NCBI GenBank assembly: GCA_015654675.1 | Contig: JAATGM010000032.1 | Location: forward strand, 62,001 to 126,000 | Direction of reading: 5' to 3' | DNA from: Planctomycetota bacterium | GTDB lineage: Bacteria > Planctomycetota > Phycisphaerae > UBA1845 > UTPLA1 | Length of the DNA stretch: 64,000 nucleotides | Shown here: piece by piece, positions 52,645-61,377 of the stretch | Layout of the letters: every line of letters starts with the position of its first letter | How positions within the stretch are numbered: position 1 is the stretch's first letter | The notes under the pieces: model-generated | What the model saw: only the letters and a program-made list of their open reading frames with translations | Databases searched by the model: none | Told to the model about the DNA's origin: nothing | Made by a program: the position numbers and the translations under genes

Positions 52645-54516
52645 GTGGATTCGTCGCAATTCGACGAGGCATCGTCAGACGCGCGCCGCAACCGGCCGGT
52701 CCTGATCTATGATGGCGATTGCGGATTCTGCCAGCGGAGCGTGGCATGGCTTCGGCGGATGGTGGGCGAACGGGTCGAGTATGAGCCGTCGCAGCGTGTG
52801 GCGGGCGAGTTTCCGCAGATTCCACCCGAGCGGTTTGCGCATGCCGTTCAGTTGGTGGAGCGCGATGGAAGCGTCAGCCAGGCGGCTGAGGCAATTTTTC
52901 GGGTTCTGGCGAGCGTTTGGTGGTGGCGGTGGCTACTGGCGCTTTATCGTGCCGTGCCCGGCTTCGCGCCGTTATCGGAGGCCGGGTATCGATTCATTGC
53001 GCGGCATCGCGGATCGCTTCCGGGTGAAAGCGGGGCTTGTTCGATCGGCGGACCACCGTCGTTTCTGGCGACGCGCTGGGTGTTCCTGCGTCTGCTAGGG
53101 CTGACCTATCTCATCGCGTTCGCGTCGCTCGGGTCGCAGATTGTTGGACTGGTGGGAAAGGGCGGCATACTTCCCGGTGAGCGCTACCTCTCGGCGGCGG
53201 GTGACTACTTCGGCAGCGAACGTTATTCGTCGGTACCGACGGTGTTCTGGTGGAATTGCAGCGATGCGACGCTGACTGGGGTGTGTCATGCGGGAGTTGC
53301 GATCTCGGTTTTACTAATTCTCGATATCGCACCGGCACTGTCGCTCGTCGCACTGTTCGCGCTCTACCTTTCGCTGACGCACATTGGGCAGGTCTTTCTG
53401 CATTTTCAATGGGACATCCTGTTGCTGGAGACGGGCTTCTTCGCGATCTGGATCGCGCCGCTTTCGCTGCGCCCACGATTCAGGACTGCAGCGCCGCCAT
53501 CGCGGCTGGCGATATGGGGGCTGCGCCTGCTGACGTTCAAACTCATGTGGTGTTCCGGCGTGGTGAAGCTCACCAGTGGCGACCCGACGTGGCGCGACCT
53601 GACGGCGATGAGCTACCACTACCTGACACAGCCGATTCCGAATCCACTGAGCTGGTTCGTCTATCAGCAGCCGATGTGGCTTTCGAAGGCGAGCGTGGTG
53701 CTGATGTTCGCGATCGAGCTGGTGGTGCCGTTTCTCATTTTCTTCGGGCGGCGGGCGCGGATCGTCGCGTTTGCCGGTCTGATGCTGCTTCAGATCATGA
53801 TCGGAGCGACGGGCAACTATGGCTTCTTCAATTTGCTGTCCGTTGCGCTATGCGTCACTCTGCTGGACGATGCCGCGCTGCCGCGATTTATCTCGCGGCG
53901 ATTTGCACCGGCGACGCCGCGCGGGTGGCGCTGGCCGGCGATTGTCGTGTGGCCGATCACGCTGGCGCTGATAACGACTTCCGCCGTTCCGATTATCGAG
54001 TGCTTTGATCGCAATCCGCCGTTGCCGGGATGGGCTGAGCGCTGGTACGCGCGGGCCAGCGGGGTTTGGCATCTCGTCGGCGGGTACGGCCTCTTTCGCG
54101 TGATGACGACGACTCGACCGGAGATTATCGTCGAGGGGAGCGACGATGGAGTTACCTGGAAGACATACGCGTTCAAATACAAACCCGGCGATCTGCATCG
54201 TCGGCCGCCGCTGATCGGCTTTCACATGCCGCGGCTGGACTGGCAGATGTGGTTCGCGGCACTGGGGGACTATCGCAGCCGGCACGATCAATGGTTTGTC
54301 GCATTTGGGCGGCGGCTTCTGGCGGGCGCGCCGGATGTCCTGACCCTGCTCGGAGAAAACCCGTTTCCGTCGGCACCGCCGCGATACCTCCGCGCTATGC
54401 GATATGACTACCACTTCACCACGCCGGCCGAGCGAAGCGCGAGCGGCGACTGGTGGTCGCGGACGCCGATCGGGCTCTACTGTCCGATCCTGTCGCGACC
54501 GGCCGGAGTGAATTGA
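52645..54516 (+). CDS. Fusion of DCC1-type thiol-disulfide oxidoreductase and lipase maturation factor
   Basis: 623 residues. The N-terminal 110 residues are a DCC1 (DUF393) domain: VLIYDGDCGFCQRSVAWL (Cys26, Cys29). From about 120 on, the protein is a membrane lipase-maturation-factor-like (LMF) domain: FLRLLGLTYLIAFASLGSQI, IAPLSLRPRF and several helices, then a lumenal C-terminal domain with MPRLDWQMWFAALGDY. In eukaryotes LMF1 helps fold secreted lipases in the ER; here the fusion would act at the cytoplasmic membrane, with the DCC1 part cytoplasmic or periplasmic. Start ATG 52645. Confidence 0.8.
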   Translation: MDSSQFDEASSDARRNRPVLIYDGDCGFCQRSVAWLRRMVGERVEYEPSQRVAGEFPQIPPERFAHAVQLVERDGSVSQAAEAIFRVLASVWWWRWLLALYRAVPGFAPLSEAGYRFIARHRGSLPGESGACSIGGPPSFLATRWVFLRLLGLTYLIAFASLGSQIVGLVGKGGILPGERYLSAAGDYFGSERYSSVPTVFWWNCSDATLTGVCHAGVAISVLLILDIAPALSLVALFALYLSLTHIGQVFLHFQWDILLLETGFFAIWIAPLSLRPRFRTAAPPSRLAIWGLRLLTFKLMWCSGVVKLTSGDPTWRDLTAMSYHYLTQPIPNPLSWFVYQQPMWLSKASVVLMFAIELVVPFLIFFGRRARIVAFAGLMLLQIMIGATGNYGFFNLLSVALCVTLLDDAALPRFISRRFAPATPRGWRWPAIVVWPITLALITTSAVPIIECFDRNPPLPGWAERWYARASGVWHLVGGYGLFRVMTTTRPEIIVEGSDDGVTWKTYAFKYKPGDLHRRPPLIGFHMPRLDWQMWFAALGDYRSRHDQWFVAFGRRLLAGAPDVLTLLGENPFPSAPPRYLRAMRYDYHFTTPAERSASGDWWSRTPIGLYCPILSRPAGVN

Positions 54517-54610
54517 TTGTGGATGGGACGTTTACCTCCGGGGGAATAAGATAGACGCTTGGAAGGGTCGATGTCGGTCCTCTGATTTCTCGCTTGTTGG
54601 AAGGGACTTC

Positions 54611-57328
54611 ATGTTCAATCGGCTGGGTTTGTCCGTTGTGGTTGTTGCCTCGGTTTCGGGCATTGCGTCATTCGCCGCAGCCCAGGAAGTGAAATTCGAG
54701 AAATACAAGCTCGACAATGGAATGACGGTCATTCTGCACGAGGACCACAGTCTGCCGGTTGTGGCCGTGAATACCTGGTATCGCGTCGGGTCGAAGGACG
54801 AAGTGGCGCGGCGGAGCGGTTTCGCGCACTTGTTCGAGCATCTGATGTTTATGGGCACGCGGCGCGTCCCCAACGGCGAGTTCGACACGATCATGGAAGC
54901 GGGCGGCGGATCGAACAATGCATCGACCAGCGAGGACCGCACCAATTATTACTCCTCGGGTCCGGCGTCGTTGCTACCGACGCTGTTGTGGCTCGACGCC
55001 GACCGGCTCGAGGAGCTGGGGCGCGCGATGGATCAGGACAAGCTCAACAAGCAGCGCGACATTGTTCGAAACGAGCGGCGGCAGAGTTACGAAAACCAGC
55101 CGTATGGAAAGGCCGAGCTGGCGATGCAGGAAATGCTCTACCCGGTCGGCCATCCCTATCACATCCCGACTATCGGCTCACACGAGGACCTCGAGGCGGC
55201 AACCATCAACGACGTGAAGGATTTTTTCGCGACGTATTACGTTCCCAACAATGCCACGCTGTGTGTCGCGGGCGATTTCGATTCTGCAAAGATCAAGCCG
55301 TTGATCGCCAGTCTGTTTGGAACGATCGCGCGCGGGGGCGAAGCGCCGCATCGGACGGCCGAGCCGGCCAAGCTGGAAGGCGTGAAACGCGCGACGATGC
55401 TCGACAAGGTGCAGCTGCCCATGGTGATGATGGCGTGGCTCAGTCCGGCGAAGTTCAAGGCGGGCGACGCGGAGCTGGACCTGCTGGCCGACGTTCTGGC
55501 CGATGGCAAGTCGAGCCGGCTCTACAAGCGGCTGGTGTACGACGACAAGATTGCCGTGGATGTATCGGCGTCGCAGGATTCGCTGTTGCTCGGATCGGGA
55601 TTCCGGATTTCGGTGGTGGCCGCTCCGGGGGCCGACCTCGACAAGATCGAGAAGACGGTCGACGAGGAAGTGGGCCGGCTGATCAAGGACGGACTGACGG
55701 CCGAGGAGCTGGAGCGCTATCGTTCGAAGATCGAGCTGGGGATGCTCGCGCGATTGCAGAAGGTCGAGGCGCGGGCCGACGCGCTCAATCAATACGAGTT
55801 CTTTTTTGGCGAGCCGAATTCCTTCCAGCGCGATCTCGATCGCTATCGCAAGGCGACGCCGGCGGAGGTTCAAAAGTGGGCGGCAGCCACGCTCAAGCCC
55901 GATGCGCGGGTGATCGTGCGCGTCCTGCCCGAGGCGCCACAACCCGAGGCGTCGGCGCGCGAGAAGCGGCCGAGCGATTATGGGCTGGCGACTTTCACGC
56001 CGCCCGCGCCGGAGACGTTTTCCCTCTCGAATGGATTGAAAGTCATGCTGTGGCGCAAGCCCGAGCTTCCGCTGGTGGCCATGAAGCTGATCGTCCACCC
56101 GGGCCGCTGGCTGCAGCCCAACGACAAGGCCGGCCTGGCCGAGATGATGGCCACCATGCTCGGAGAGGGGGCGGGTGATCGTGACGCGCTGGCGTTTGAG
56201 AACGCGGTGCAGACACTGGGTGCGACGTTCGGGGCCGCGGCGGACCACGAATCGATCGATGTTTCGATGACCACGCTGAAGCGAAAATTCGGCGAGGCGG
56301 CGGCCTTGCTGGGGGACGCCATTCTTAAGCCGCGATTCGACCAGAAGGAATGGGATCGTGTGAAGCGGTTACACCTCGAAGAGCTCAAGCAGCAAGACGA
56401 TCAGCCGGCGATTGTGGCCGGCCGAGTTGCGGCGCGGACGCTGTTTGGCGATTCGAATCCATATGCGTGGCCGACGGCGGGCACGCCGGCGACGATCGAA
56501 AAGATCGGAATCGTCGATGTGAAGCAGCTCTGGGCCCGGTGGATGCAGCCACAGATGTCGACGCTGCTGATTGCGGGCGACGTCAACATGGACGAGGCGA
56601 AGTCGGTGCTCGAAAAGGCGCTTGGCGGCTGGAAAGGCACCGGTGAGGCGGGCGATAAGGATTCGGCGCCGGCGGTTCCGACGCGACAGGGCATCTCGTT
56701 GGTGATCGTCGATCGGCCCGAGGCCGTTCAGACGGTGGTCTACTTCATCATGCCCGGGCCGAAGGCGGACGATCCGCAGCGCATGACCTATCGCTTGTTG
56801 AACACGCTGTTGGGCGGGAGTTTCACGAGCCGGCTCAATCAGAATCTTCGCGAGCAGCATGGCTACACCTATGGAGCGCGGTCGCGGTATGTGATGGAGC
56901 CGCGGGCGGGCTACTTTGTCGCTTCGTCGAGTATTCGGGCGGATGTGACGGGTGCGGCGATCGCGGAGTTTCTCAAGGAGTTCAAGCGGCTGCGCGACGG
57001 CGATGTGAGCAAGGAGGAGACCGGCAAGGCGAGCGAAACGCTGCGGACCGACGCCGTTCAGACTTTTGAAGGGCTGAATGGAATTCTGGACACGGCCGGC
57101 GACCTGATCCTGGCGAATCTGCCGTTCGAGACGCTGGTCTCGGATCTGAAGACCATGGCGGGGGTGACCGCGCCCGATTTGAACAAGCTCTCGCGACCGG
57201 CGATTCCGCTGGAAAGCGGTGTGCTCGTGCTGGTTGGCGACAAGCGACAAATCATGGAGCAGATCAAGTCGCTCGATTTGCCAAAGCCGATTGAGATGAG
57301 TGTTGACGGCGTACCAGCCACGCACTGA
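54611..57328 (+). CDS. M16 family zinc metallopeptidase (two-module pitrilysin-type)
   Basis: 905 residues with a signal peptide (SVVVVASVSGIASFAAA). The first half has the inverted zinc motif FAHLFEHLMF (His73, Glu76, His77) and the downstream Glu in NERRQSYENQPYGKAELA; the second half is an M16 fold without that zinc site, as expected, and contains the R/Y pair (NQNLREQHGYTYGARSRYV). This single-chain two-module layout resembles bacterial pitrilysin and the MPP-like periplasmic peptidases. It probably degrades periplasmic peptides. Start ATG 54611. Confidence 0.92.
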   Translation: MFNRLGLSVVVVASVSGIASFAAAQEVKFEKYKLDNGMTVILHEDHSLPVVAVNTWYRVGSKDEVARRSGFAHLFEHLMFMGTRRVPNGEFDTIMEAGGGSNNASTSEDRTNYYSSGPASLLPTLLWLDADRLEELGRAMDQDKLNKQRDIVRNERRQSYENQPYGKAELAMQEMLYPVGHPYHIPTIGSHEDLEAATINDVKDFFATYYVPNNATLCVAGDFDSAKIKPLIASLFGTIARGGEAPHRTAEPAKLEGVKRATMLDKVQLPMVMMAWLSPAKFKAGDAELDLLADVLADGKSSRLYKRLVYDDKIAVDVSASQDSLLLGSGFRISVVAAPGADLDKIEKTVDEEVGRLIKDGLTAEELERYRSKIELGMLARLQKVEARADALNQYEFFFGEPNSFQRDLDRYRKATPAEVQKWAAATLKPDARVIVRVLPEAPQPEASAREKRPSDYGLATFTPPAPETFSLSNGLKVMLWRKPELPLVAMKLIVHPGRWLQPNDKAGLAEMMATMLGEGAGDRDALAFENAVQTLGATFGAAADHESIDVSMTTLKRKFGEAAALLGDAILKPRFDQKEWDRVKRLHLEELKQQDDQPAIVAGRVAARTLFGDSNPYAWPTAGTPATIEKIGIVDVKQLWARWMQPQMSTLLIAGDVNMDEAKSVLEKALGGWKGTGEAGDKDSAPAVPTRQGISLVIVDRPEAVQTVVYFIMPGPKADDPQRMTYRLLNTLLGGSFTSRLNQNLREQHGYTYGARSRYVMEPRAGYFVASSSIRADVTGAAIAEFLKEFKRLRDGDVSKEETGKASETLRTDAVQTFEGLNGILDTAGDLILANLPFETLVSDLKTMAGVTAPDLNKLSRPAIPLESGVLVLVGDKRQIMEQIKSLDLPKPIEMSVDGVPATH

Positions 57329-57354
57329 GCCGCGGCGGCGCCGCGACTGGCGGA

Positions 57355-57717
57355 TTAGTCGTCGCGGTGCACGGTTTCGATCGAAAACGCCGGCAGGCAG
57401 ATGGCGACATATTCCGCGCCGTCCGGACCGGGCGTGCTGTAGCGCACCCACTCGCCGGCTTTTGCGAGCACGGCCTGTCCCGCGGCGACGTCCATTTCGC
57501 CGGACTTGTGGCTGACGCGGAGCGTGCCTTTCAGGACGACGGTGTATTCATCGAAGGTTGGGGTCTGGCCCGGTTCGACCCAGCCGGACGGGCTCTTCAT
57601 GTGGGCGATGCTGACGGCCGAGGTTTGCGTGTTCACCCGGCCGACGAATTCCTGAATGATCTTCGGTTTGTTGCCCGCGGACTCGATTCGCTTCGGCTCG
57701 CGTATCAGTGTCGGCAT
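57355..57717 (-). CDS. Small cupin protein
   Basis: 120 residues from ATG 57717, with GAGGAG just upstream (a GTG at 57723 is an alternative). Single cupin barrel: TFDEYTVVLKGTLRVSHKSG and PGPDGAEYVAICLPAF. The first metal motif appears degenerate (no clear HxH), so it may be structural or bind an unusual metal. The start is inside the 3' part of the following minus-strand gene in another frame. Function unknown. Confidence 0.75.
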   Translation of the reverse strand: MPTLIREPKRIESAGNKPKIIQEFVGRVNTQTSAVSIAHMKSPSGWVEPGQTPTFDEYTVVLKGTLRVSHKSGEMDVAAGQAVLAKAGEWVRYSTPGPDGAEYVAICLPAFSIETVHRDD

Positions 57718-59233
57718 CGTCACTCCTCGGATTGAGACGGGGTGATGCTACGCGAAGGTTCGAGTTTCCGCGCCTCCATGCTCGCAGGGCGGTGGAGATC
57801 GCGACTGCGATGATGATTGCCAGCAGCGGAACCAGGGCGAATCGATAGCGATTGTGGTCGGCGTATGACAGCAGCAGCGTGCTCAGCGACACGTACAGGA
57901 CGTTGAAGAGGCAAAATGCCAGAACAGCGCGATCGGCTGTTGGGCTGAATGAAGATTCGAAGATGCGGCGTCGCAGCGCGCGCGGGCCGGCCAGGGCGAG
58001 GCCGCCGAACGCGACTGCGAGCAGTATGAGCACGACGAGCGACCAGGCGCGCTGGTAATCGTGAAATTGCAGGCCGGGGAATCGATCGAAGGCGTTCAGG
58101 AGCGGCGCGAGCTTGCCGTGGTCGGCACTCGTCCCGCGATGGAACGGGTAGGTTTCGTGAGCGGGCAGGAAATAGCGCCGTGCGTTTGCCTTGACGCTTT
58201 GCCAGTAGCCACCTGGGTCGTGCCGGAGCATGTAGAGGGCGTCGCGGCCGTATGCGTCGGCCACTGTGGGCATGTCGCGATGGTGCCAATTCGGTGCACC
58301 GTTGGATTTGCGGGCCTGATCGAGCAGCGCGACGCCGGTGGGCGGAGTTGGCTGGGCCAGATGCGAGAATTGATCGATCGACTGGTCGAATAGTCGCGTC
58401 ACGCTGGCGGCCGTGAGCTTGCCCTCGTGATAGAGCCGCACACGTTCGTCCACGGGCACGCGTTCGAGGGCCATGATGGCCAGATTGAGCTTTCCGTAGA
58501 GCGAGCCGGTGATCCAATCGCTGAAGACGAGCCAGTTTTTTGCGTAGACCGCCAGCACGATCAAGAGCGGAATAACCGCGAGCCGAAGTGTTCTCGCCGC
58601 GTTGGCGCGATCGGCGAGCATGACGCAGCCGATGACCGCCAGCATCCAGAATAGATGAAATGTGCCGCGAAGCAGCACGATGGCGGCCAGCAGCGAAAAC
58701 AGCACAGCGCCGTCGAAACGTCGGCGGCTGATGACGTAGCGGTGGAGAAAAAGCGCGCTCAGGACCAGCAGCCCGAGCAGGGGGTATTCGTACATCAGCC
58801 AGTTTTCATAAAGCACCGTGGTCGGGGCGACGAGCAGGACGACCGTGAGGGCCGCGCCCAGCGCGCACGGGACACCAAGCCGAATGAGCAGCCAGAGCAG
58901 TCCCAACGACCACGCCAGCCCGATCGCGAAGTAAACGATGTGGAAGACGGCTGTGGCGTGAACCGGTGCGAGCTTCAGGACGACGCCGCAGAACAAGTTG
59001 AAGAGGGGCGGTTGGTCGCGCAGATAGAAGATGCTCTCGGCCAGGCGGGTGCGCAATAGGGCCGGGTCGATGAATTGATAGAACGACTGGAGCGGCGCGG
59101 CGTCGAACCGGACGCCGAATGCGCAATAGAGAGCCCGTGAGAGGAGGAACGCGGCGATGACAAAGGCAGCCGCGATTGCGGCCGATCGCCGGCGCTTTGA
59201 GCGCGCAGCGAGACCGCGGAGGTCTACGATCAT
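57548..59233 (-). CDS. Multi-spanning membrane protein (GT39-like)
   Basis: Up to 561 residues, start ATG 59233 with GAGGTGA 6 nt upstream. About ten hydrophobic segments, with a lumenal-type loop (RVRLYHEGKLTAASVTRLFD; YPFHRGTSADHGKLAPLLNA) between helices. The C-terminal 60 residues (SDDADTDTRAEANRVRGQQT onwards) overlap the cupin gene in another frame and are low in hydrophobicity, so the true end may be earlier if a frameshift is present. Resembles membrane glycosyltransferases of the GT39 type but no catalytic motif is secure. Confidence 0.65.
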   Translation of the reverse strand: MIVDLRGLAARSKRRRSAAIAAAFVIAAFLLSRALYCAFGVRFDAAPLQSFYQFIDPALLRTRLAESIFYLRDQPPLFNLFCGVVLKLAPVHATAVFHIVYFAIGLAWSLGLLWLLIRLGVPCALGAALTVVLLVAPTTVLYENWLMYEYPLLGLLVLSALFLHRYVISRRRFDGAVLFSLLAAIVLLRGTFHLFWMLAVIGCVMLADRANAARTLRLAVIPLLIVLAVYAKNWLVFSDWITGSLYGKLNLAIMALERVPVDERVRLYHEGKLTAASVTRLFDQSIDQFSHLAQPTPPTGVALLDQARKSNGAPNWHHRDMPTVADAYGRDALYMLRHDPGGYWQSVKANARRYFLPAHETYPFHRGTSADHGKLAPLLNAFDRFPGLQFHDYQRAWSLVVLILLAVAFGGLALAGPRALRRRIFESSFSPTADRAVLAFCLFNVLYVSLSTLLLSYADHNRYRFALVPLLAIIIAVAISTALRAWRRGNSNLRVASPRLNPRSDDADTDTRAEANRVRGQQTEDHSGIRRPGEHANLGRQHRPHEEPVRLGRTGPDPNLR

Positions 59234-59427
59234 GCGATCACCTCAAATGGAATGCCTCAATTCATGAGGATGGTGGGCAGTTTGTTCGGTCGGAAGGCAA
59301 CTCCGTTTGGCAGGGCTCGTCTATTAACTACAAACGTAGTTGGCGCGGCGTTTCACGCACAATTCTCAATTTTTTGTTGAGTTGTGCAGCCGCACACTAT
59401 GTGCAAAGTAACACAGCGAAAATTGGA

Positions 59428-60027
59428 TCAGCGTGCGCGGACGAGCGGAGTCTCGACCACGTGCTCGGCAACGAACCATACCTGCATTTCATTCGCGCGG
59501 ATGACTTCACTAACGATGAGATCGTTGGTGCCGTCGTCGCCGTCGGTGGCGGCTTGCCTGGCCATCGTTCGGGCCTCTTCGAGAATGACTTCGTGCGCGT
59601 GCAGCAGGCGCGAGATCTGGACGGGAACCTCTTCCCGGCCGCGCGGGGGGCGGGGGATGAGTGTTGTTTCGGCGACATCCGGCGCCATGGCGATCGAGAC
59701 GCCGCCAAGCGTCTGAATACGCTCGGCGATGGCATCGACGATTTCCACCTGTTCGCCGAAATGCTTGTCGAAGAGCAGGTGCAATTGATAGAACGTGGCG
59801 CCCGAGACCTGCCAGTGATGTTTTTTGTACATGTCGCGGAGCGTCATGCTGTCGGCCAGGAGCTGATTGAGATTGTCGACGCTTTTGGCGCAAGTCCGCT
59901 CGGACAGGGCGATCGGCATGTGGACCACCTTGCCGTAGGGCTGGGTCTCATGCGCCTTCTGATTCAGAATGGGGCGGGCGCGATCCACGATTGAGTTGCC
60001 GTTTCCGTTTCGCGATTTGCGTTTCAT
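59428..60027 (-). CDS. Dps family DNA-binding ferritin-like protein
   Basis: 199 residues from ATG 60027 with GGAGG 7 nt upstream. The four-helix core carries DMYKKHHWQVSGATFYQLHL and the paired FDKHFGEQVEIVDAIAERI that form the inter-subunit ferroxidase site, then DLIVSEVIRANEMQVWFVAE. An N-terminal basic tail (KRKSRNGNG) may contact DNA. Dps protects DNA from iron-driven oxidation. The next feature on this strand is the tRNA fragment. Confidence 0.9.
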   Translation of the reverse strand: MKRKSRNGNGNSIVDRARPILNQKAHETQPYGKVVHMPIALSERTCAKSVDNLNQLLADSMTLRDMYKKHHWQVSGATFYQLHLLFDKHFGEQVEIVDAIAERIQTLGGVSIAMAPDVAETTLIPRPPRGREEVPVQISRLLHAHEVILEEARTMARQAATDGDDGTNDLIVSEVIRANEMQVWFVAEHVVETPLVRAR

Positions 60028-60137
60028 TTGAAATCCTCCTGTCAAGAATTGACGCCGGATGTGGGTAGACTAGCACTGCGCCGGGACGCGGGCCATTCGA
60101 ATCAGCCGATACGGAGGATTTTTTGCAGGGACAAAAC

Positions 60138-60182
60138 CGCGACCGGCAGGATTCGAACCTGCGACCAGCGGATTAGAAATCC
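60138..60182 (-). tRNA. 3' fragment of a tRNA-Arg (anticodon TCT)
   Basis: Reading the minus strand from 60182 to 60138 gives the anticodon arm from about base 29 on (GGATTTCTAATCC), the variable loop, a perfect T arm (GCAGG TTCGAAT CCTGC) and the acceptor 3' strand CGGTCGC with discriminator G. The matching 5' acceptor GCGACCG and the D arm are absent: the sequence before position 29 is unrelated. So this is a 45-base 3' fragment, not a full tRNA. Such fragments are left when elements integrate at tRNA genes. Confidence 0.75.
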
Positions 60183-60948
60183 TGAAAGGTGCGTTTAGTG
60201 GGCGACAGGTTCGCGACAACCCCGCAGCATTGCTCAGAAACGAAGGTGCTGCGAAGGTGTCGCGGGCCTGTCAGCCCGTGGTCAGCGACAAAGTGACGCG
60301 CGGAGTGACGCGCGCCCGACGCACGGCTGTACATTTCCAGGACGCGACCCCACCCGCCCAGGAACGTTCGGTATTGGGAGACGTCTTGCTGTCGCGCACG
60401 CAAGCGCAGGAAGCGCCCCGCGCGTCGAGAACGCGATGAGCAAGAGTACTTCGGACGTTTGCCCGATCGGCATGCTCCCGCCCACCAAATAGGCAACGGG
60501 ATGGGCTGACGGGCTCGAAAACCATTGGCTCGACTACCTAGTCGGGCCGTCGGTCGGAGCTTCGAAAGAGGGCTAAGCAGTCCCGGCACCCTACCCACAA
60601 AGGTCACACGGCGGCGCGCTCAGACGGAGCGATTTCAGGAATGGAGGGAGAGAGTCGGATACGGCCCGCGGGTATTCAGGTGATAGGGGCGCTGCTTTTC
60701 GAGGTGCTTGCTTACCATGTACCAAGGCGCGTCGTCGGATGCTCGCCCGTGCAGGTGTGGCGGGCTCGTGGCATATTGTCGGCATCCAACCGGGTTGGGA
60801 GCGTGAGGCGGTGCTCGGCTGGAGCGGAGTGTGAAAATCGGTTGGTCGGCGAAAGGCGGCGGCGAGCGGCAAATTGTGAGCGTGATCGAAGGAGGACGGG
60901 AATTCGGATCGCGGGGTTGAAAAAGCAGAATGTCCCCGAGTACCCGCG
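60183..60948. other. Region without recognised gene between tRNA scar and lipoprotein
   Basis: 766 bp. Several overlapping readings exist but none has a family signature or a good ribosome-binding site. Composition is mixed. No integrase or transposase remnant was recognised. Confidence 0.4.
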
Positions 60949-61344
60949 CTACTTCCAATCTGCGCGAATGAAGCCATCTGGAACTACATCGCCCGTCCTC
61001 GTTATCAATACGTTCTTATGTCCTTGATTCGGTGCGTTGACCGACGTTCCGTTAATGGTCGCAGCGGTTTGCGCTACGTCCATCCGAATGCCGTGGGCAT
61101 CGAGCGACCCGGTCCCCGCAACCAAAAACTTTCTGTCGCCGTCGCGTCGAATTCGAACATCTCCTTGCGTTGATTTTAGCGAATATGCCATTTCGCTGGG
61201 GGGCACCCATGTATGCACAATGATGCGCGGCGCTTCCAAGACAACAATCGTCGATTCCGGTTGCGCGCATCCGTGCACAAAGACCACCAGCAGTGCAGAA
61301 ATGCCCAGTCTACTCGCCCTAGTAGCGCTTTCCGTCCGCTTCAT
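60949..61344 (-). CDS. Small lipoprotein, possible immunity protein of the RHS gene
   Basis: 131 residues. The signal ends VFVHGC (lipobox-like), then a beta-rich mature part (SLKSTQGDVRIRRDGDRKFL, GHKNVLITRTGDVV). GGGAGG lies about 9 nt before the ATG at 61344. It is 33 bp downstream of the RHS gene on the same strand and lower in GC, the classical position of an immunity gene for a polymorphic toxin. Localisation in the periplasmic side would suit a toxin that acts there. No family recognised; the immunity role is inferred. Confidence 0.6.
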   Translation of the reverse strand: MKRTESATRASRLGISALLVVFVHGCAQPESTIVVLEAPRIIVHTWVPPSEMAYSLKSTQGDVRIRRDGDRKFLVAGTGSLDAHGIRMDVAQTAATINGTSVNAPNQGHKNVLITRTGDVVPDGFIRADWK

Positions 61345-61377
61345 TACAAATTCCTCCCGGCAGATGGAAACTTATAG

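Noticed and set aside
60173-60607. Minus-strand reading of 144 residues that runs into the tRNA fragment
   Set aside because: No family signature and no ribosome-binding site; it runs through the tRNA 3' end and is likely a chance frame.
60641-61027. Plus-strand reading over the lipoprotein region
   Set aside because: Basic, low-complexity shadow without a family match; the minus-strand lipoprotein has a good Shine-Dalgarno.
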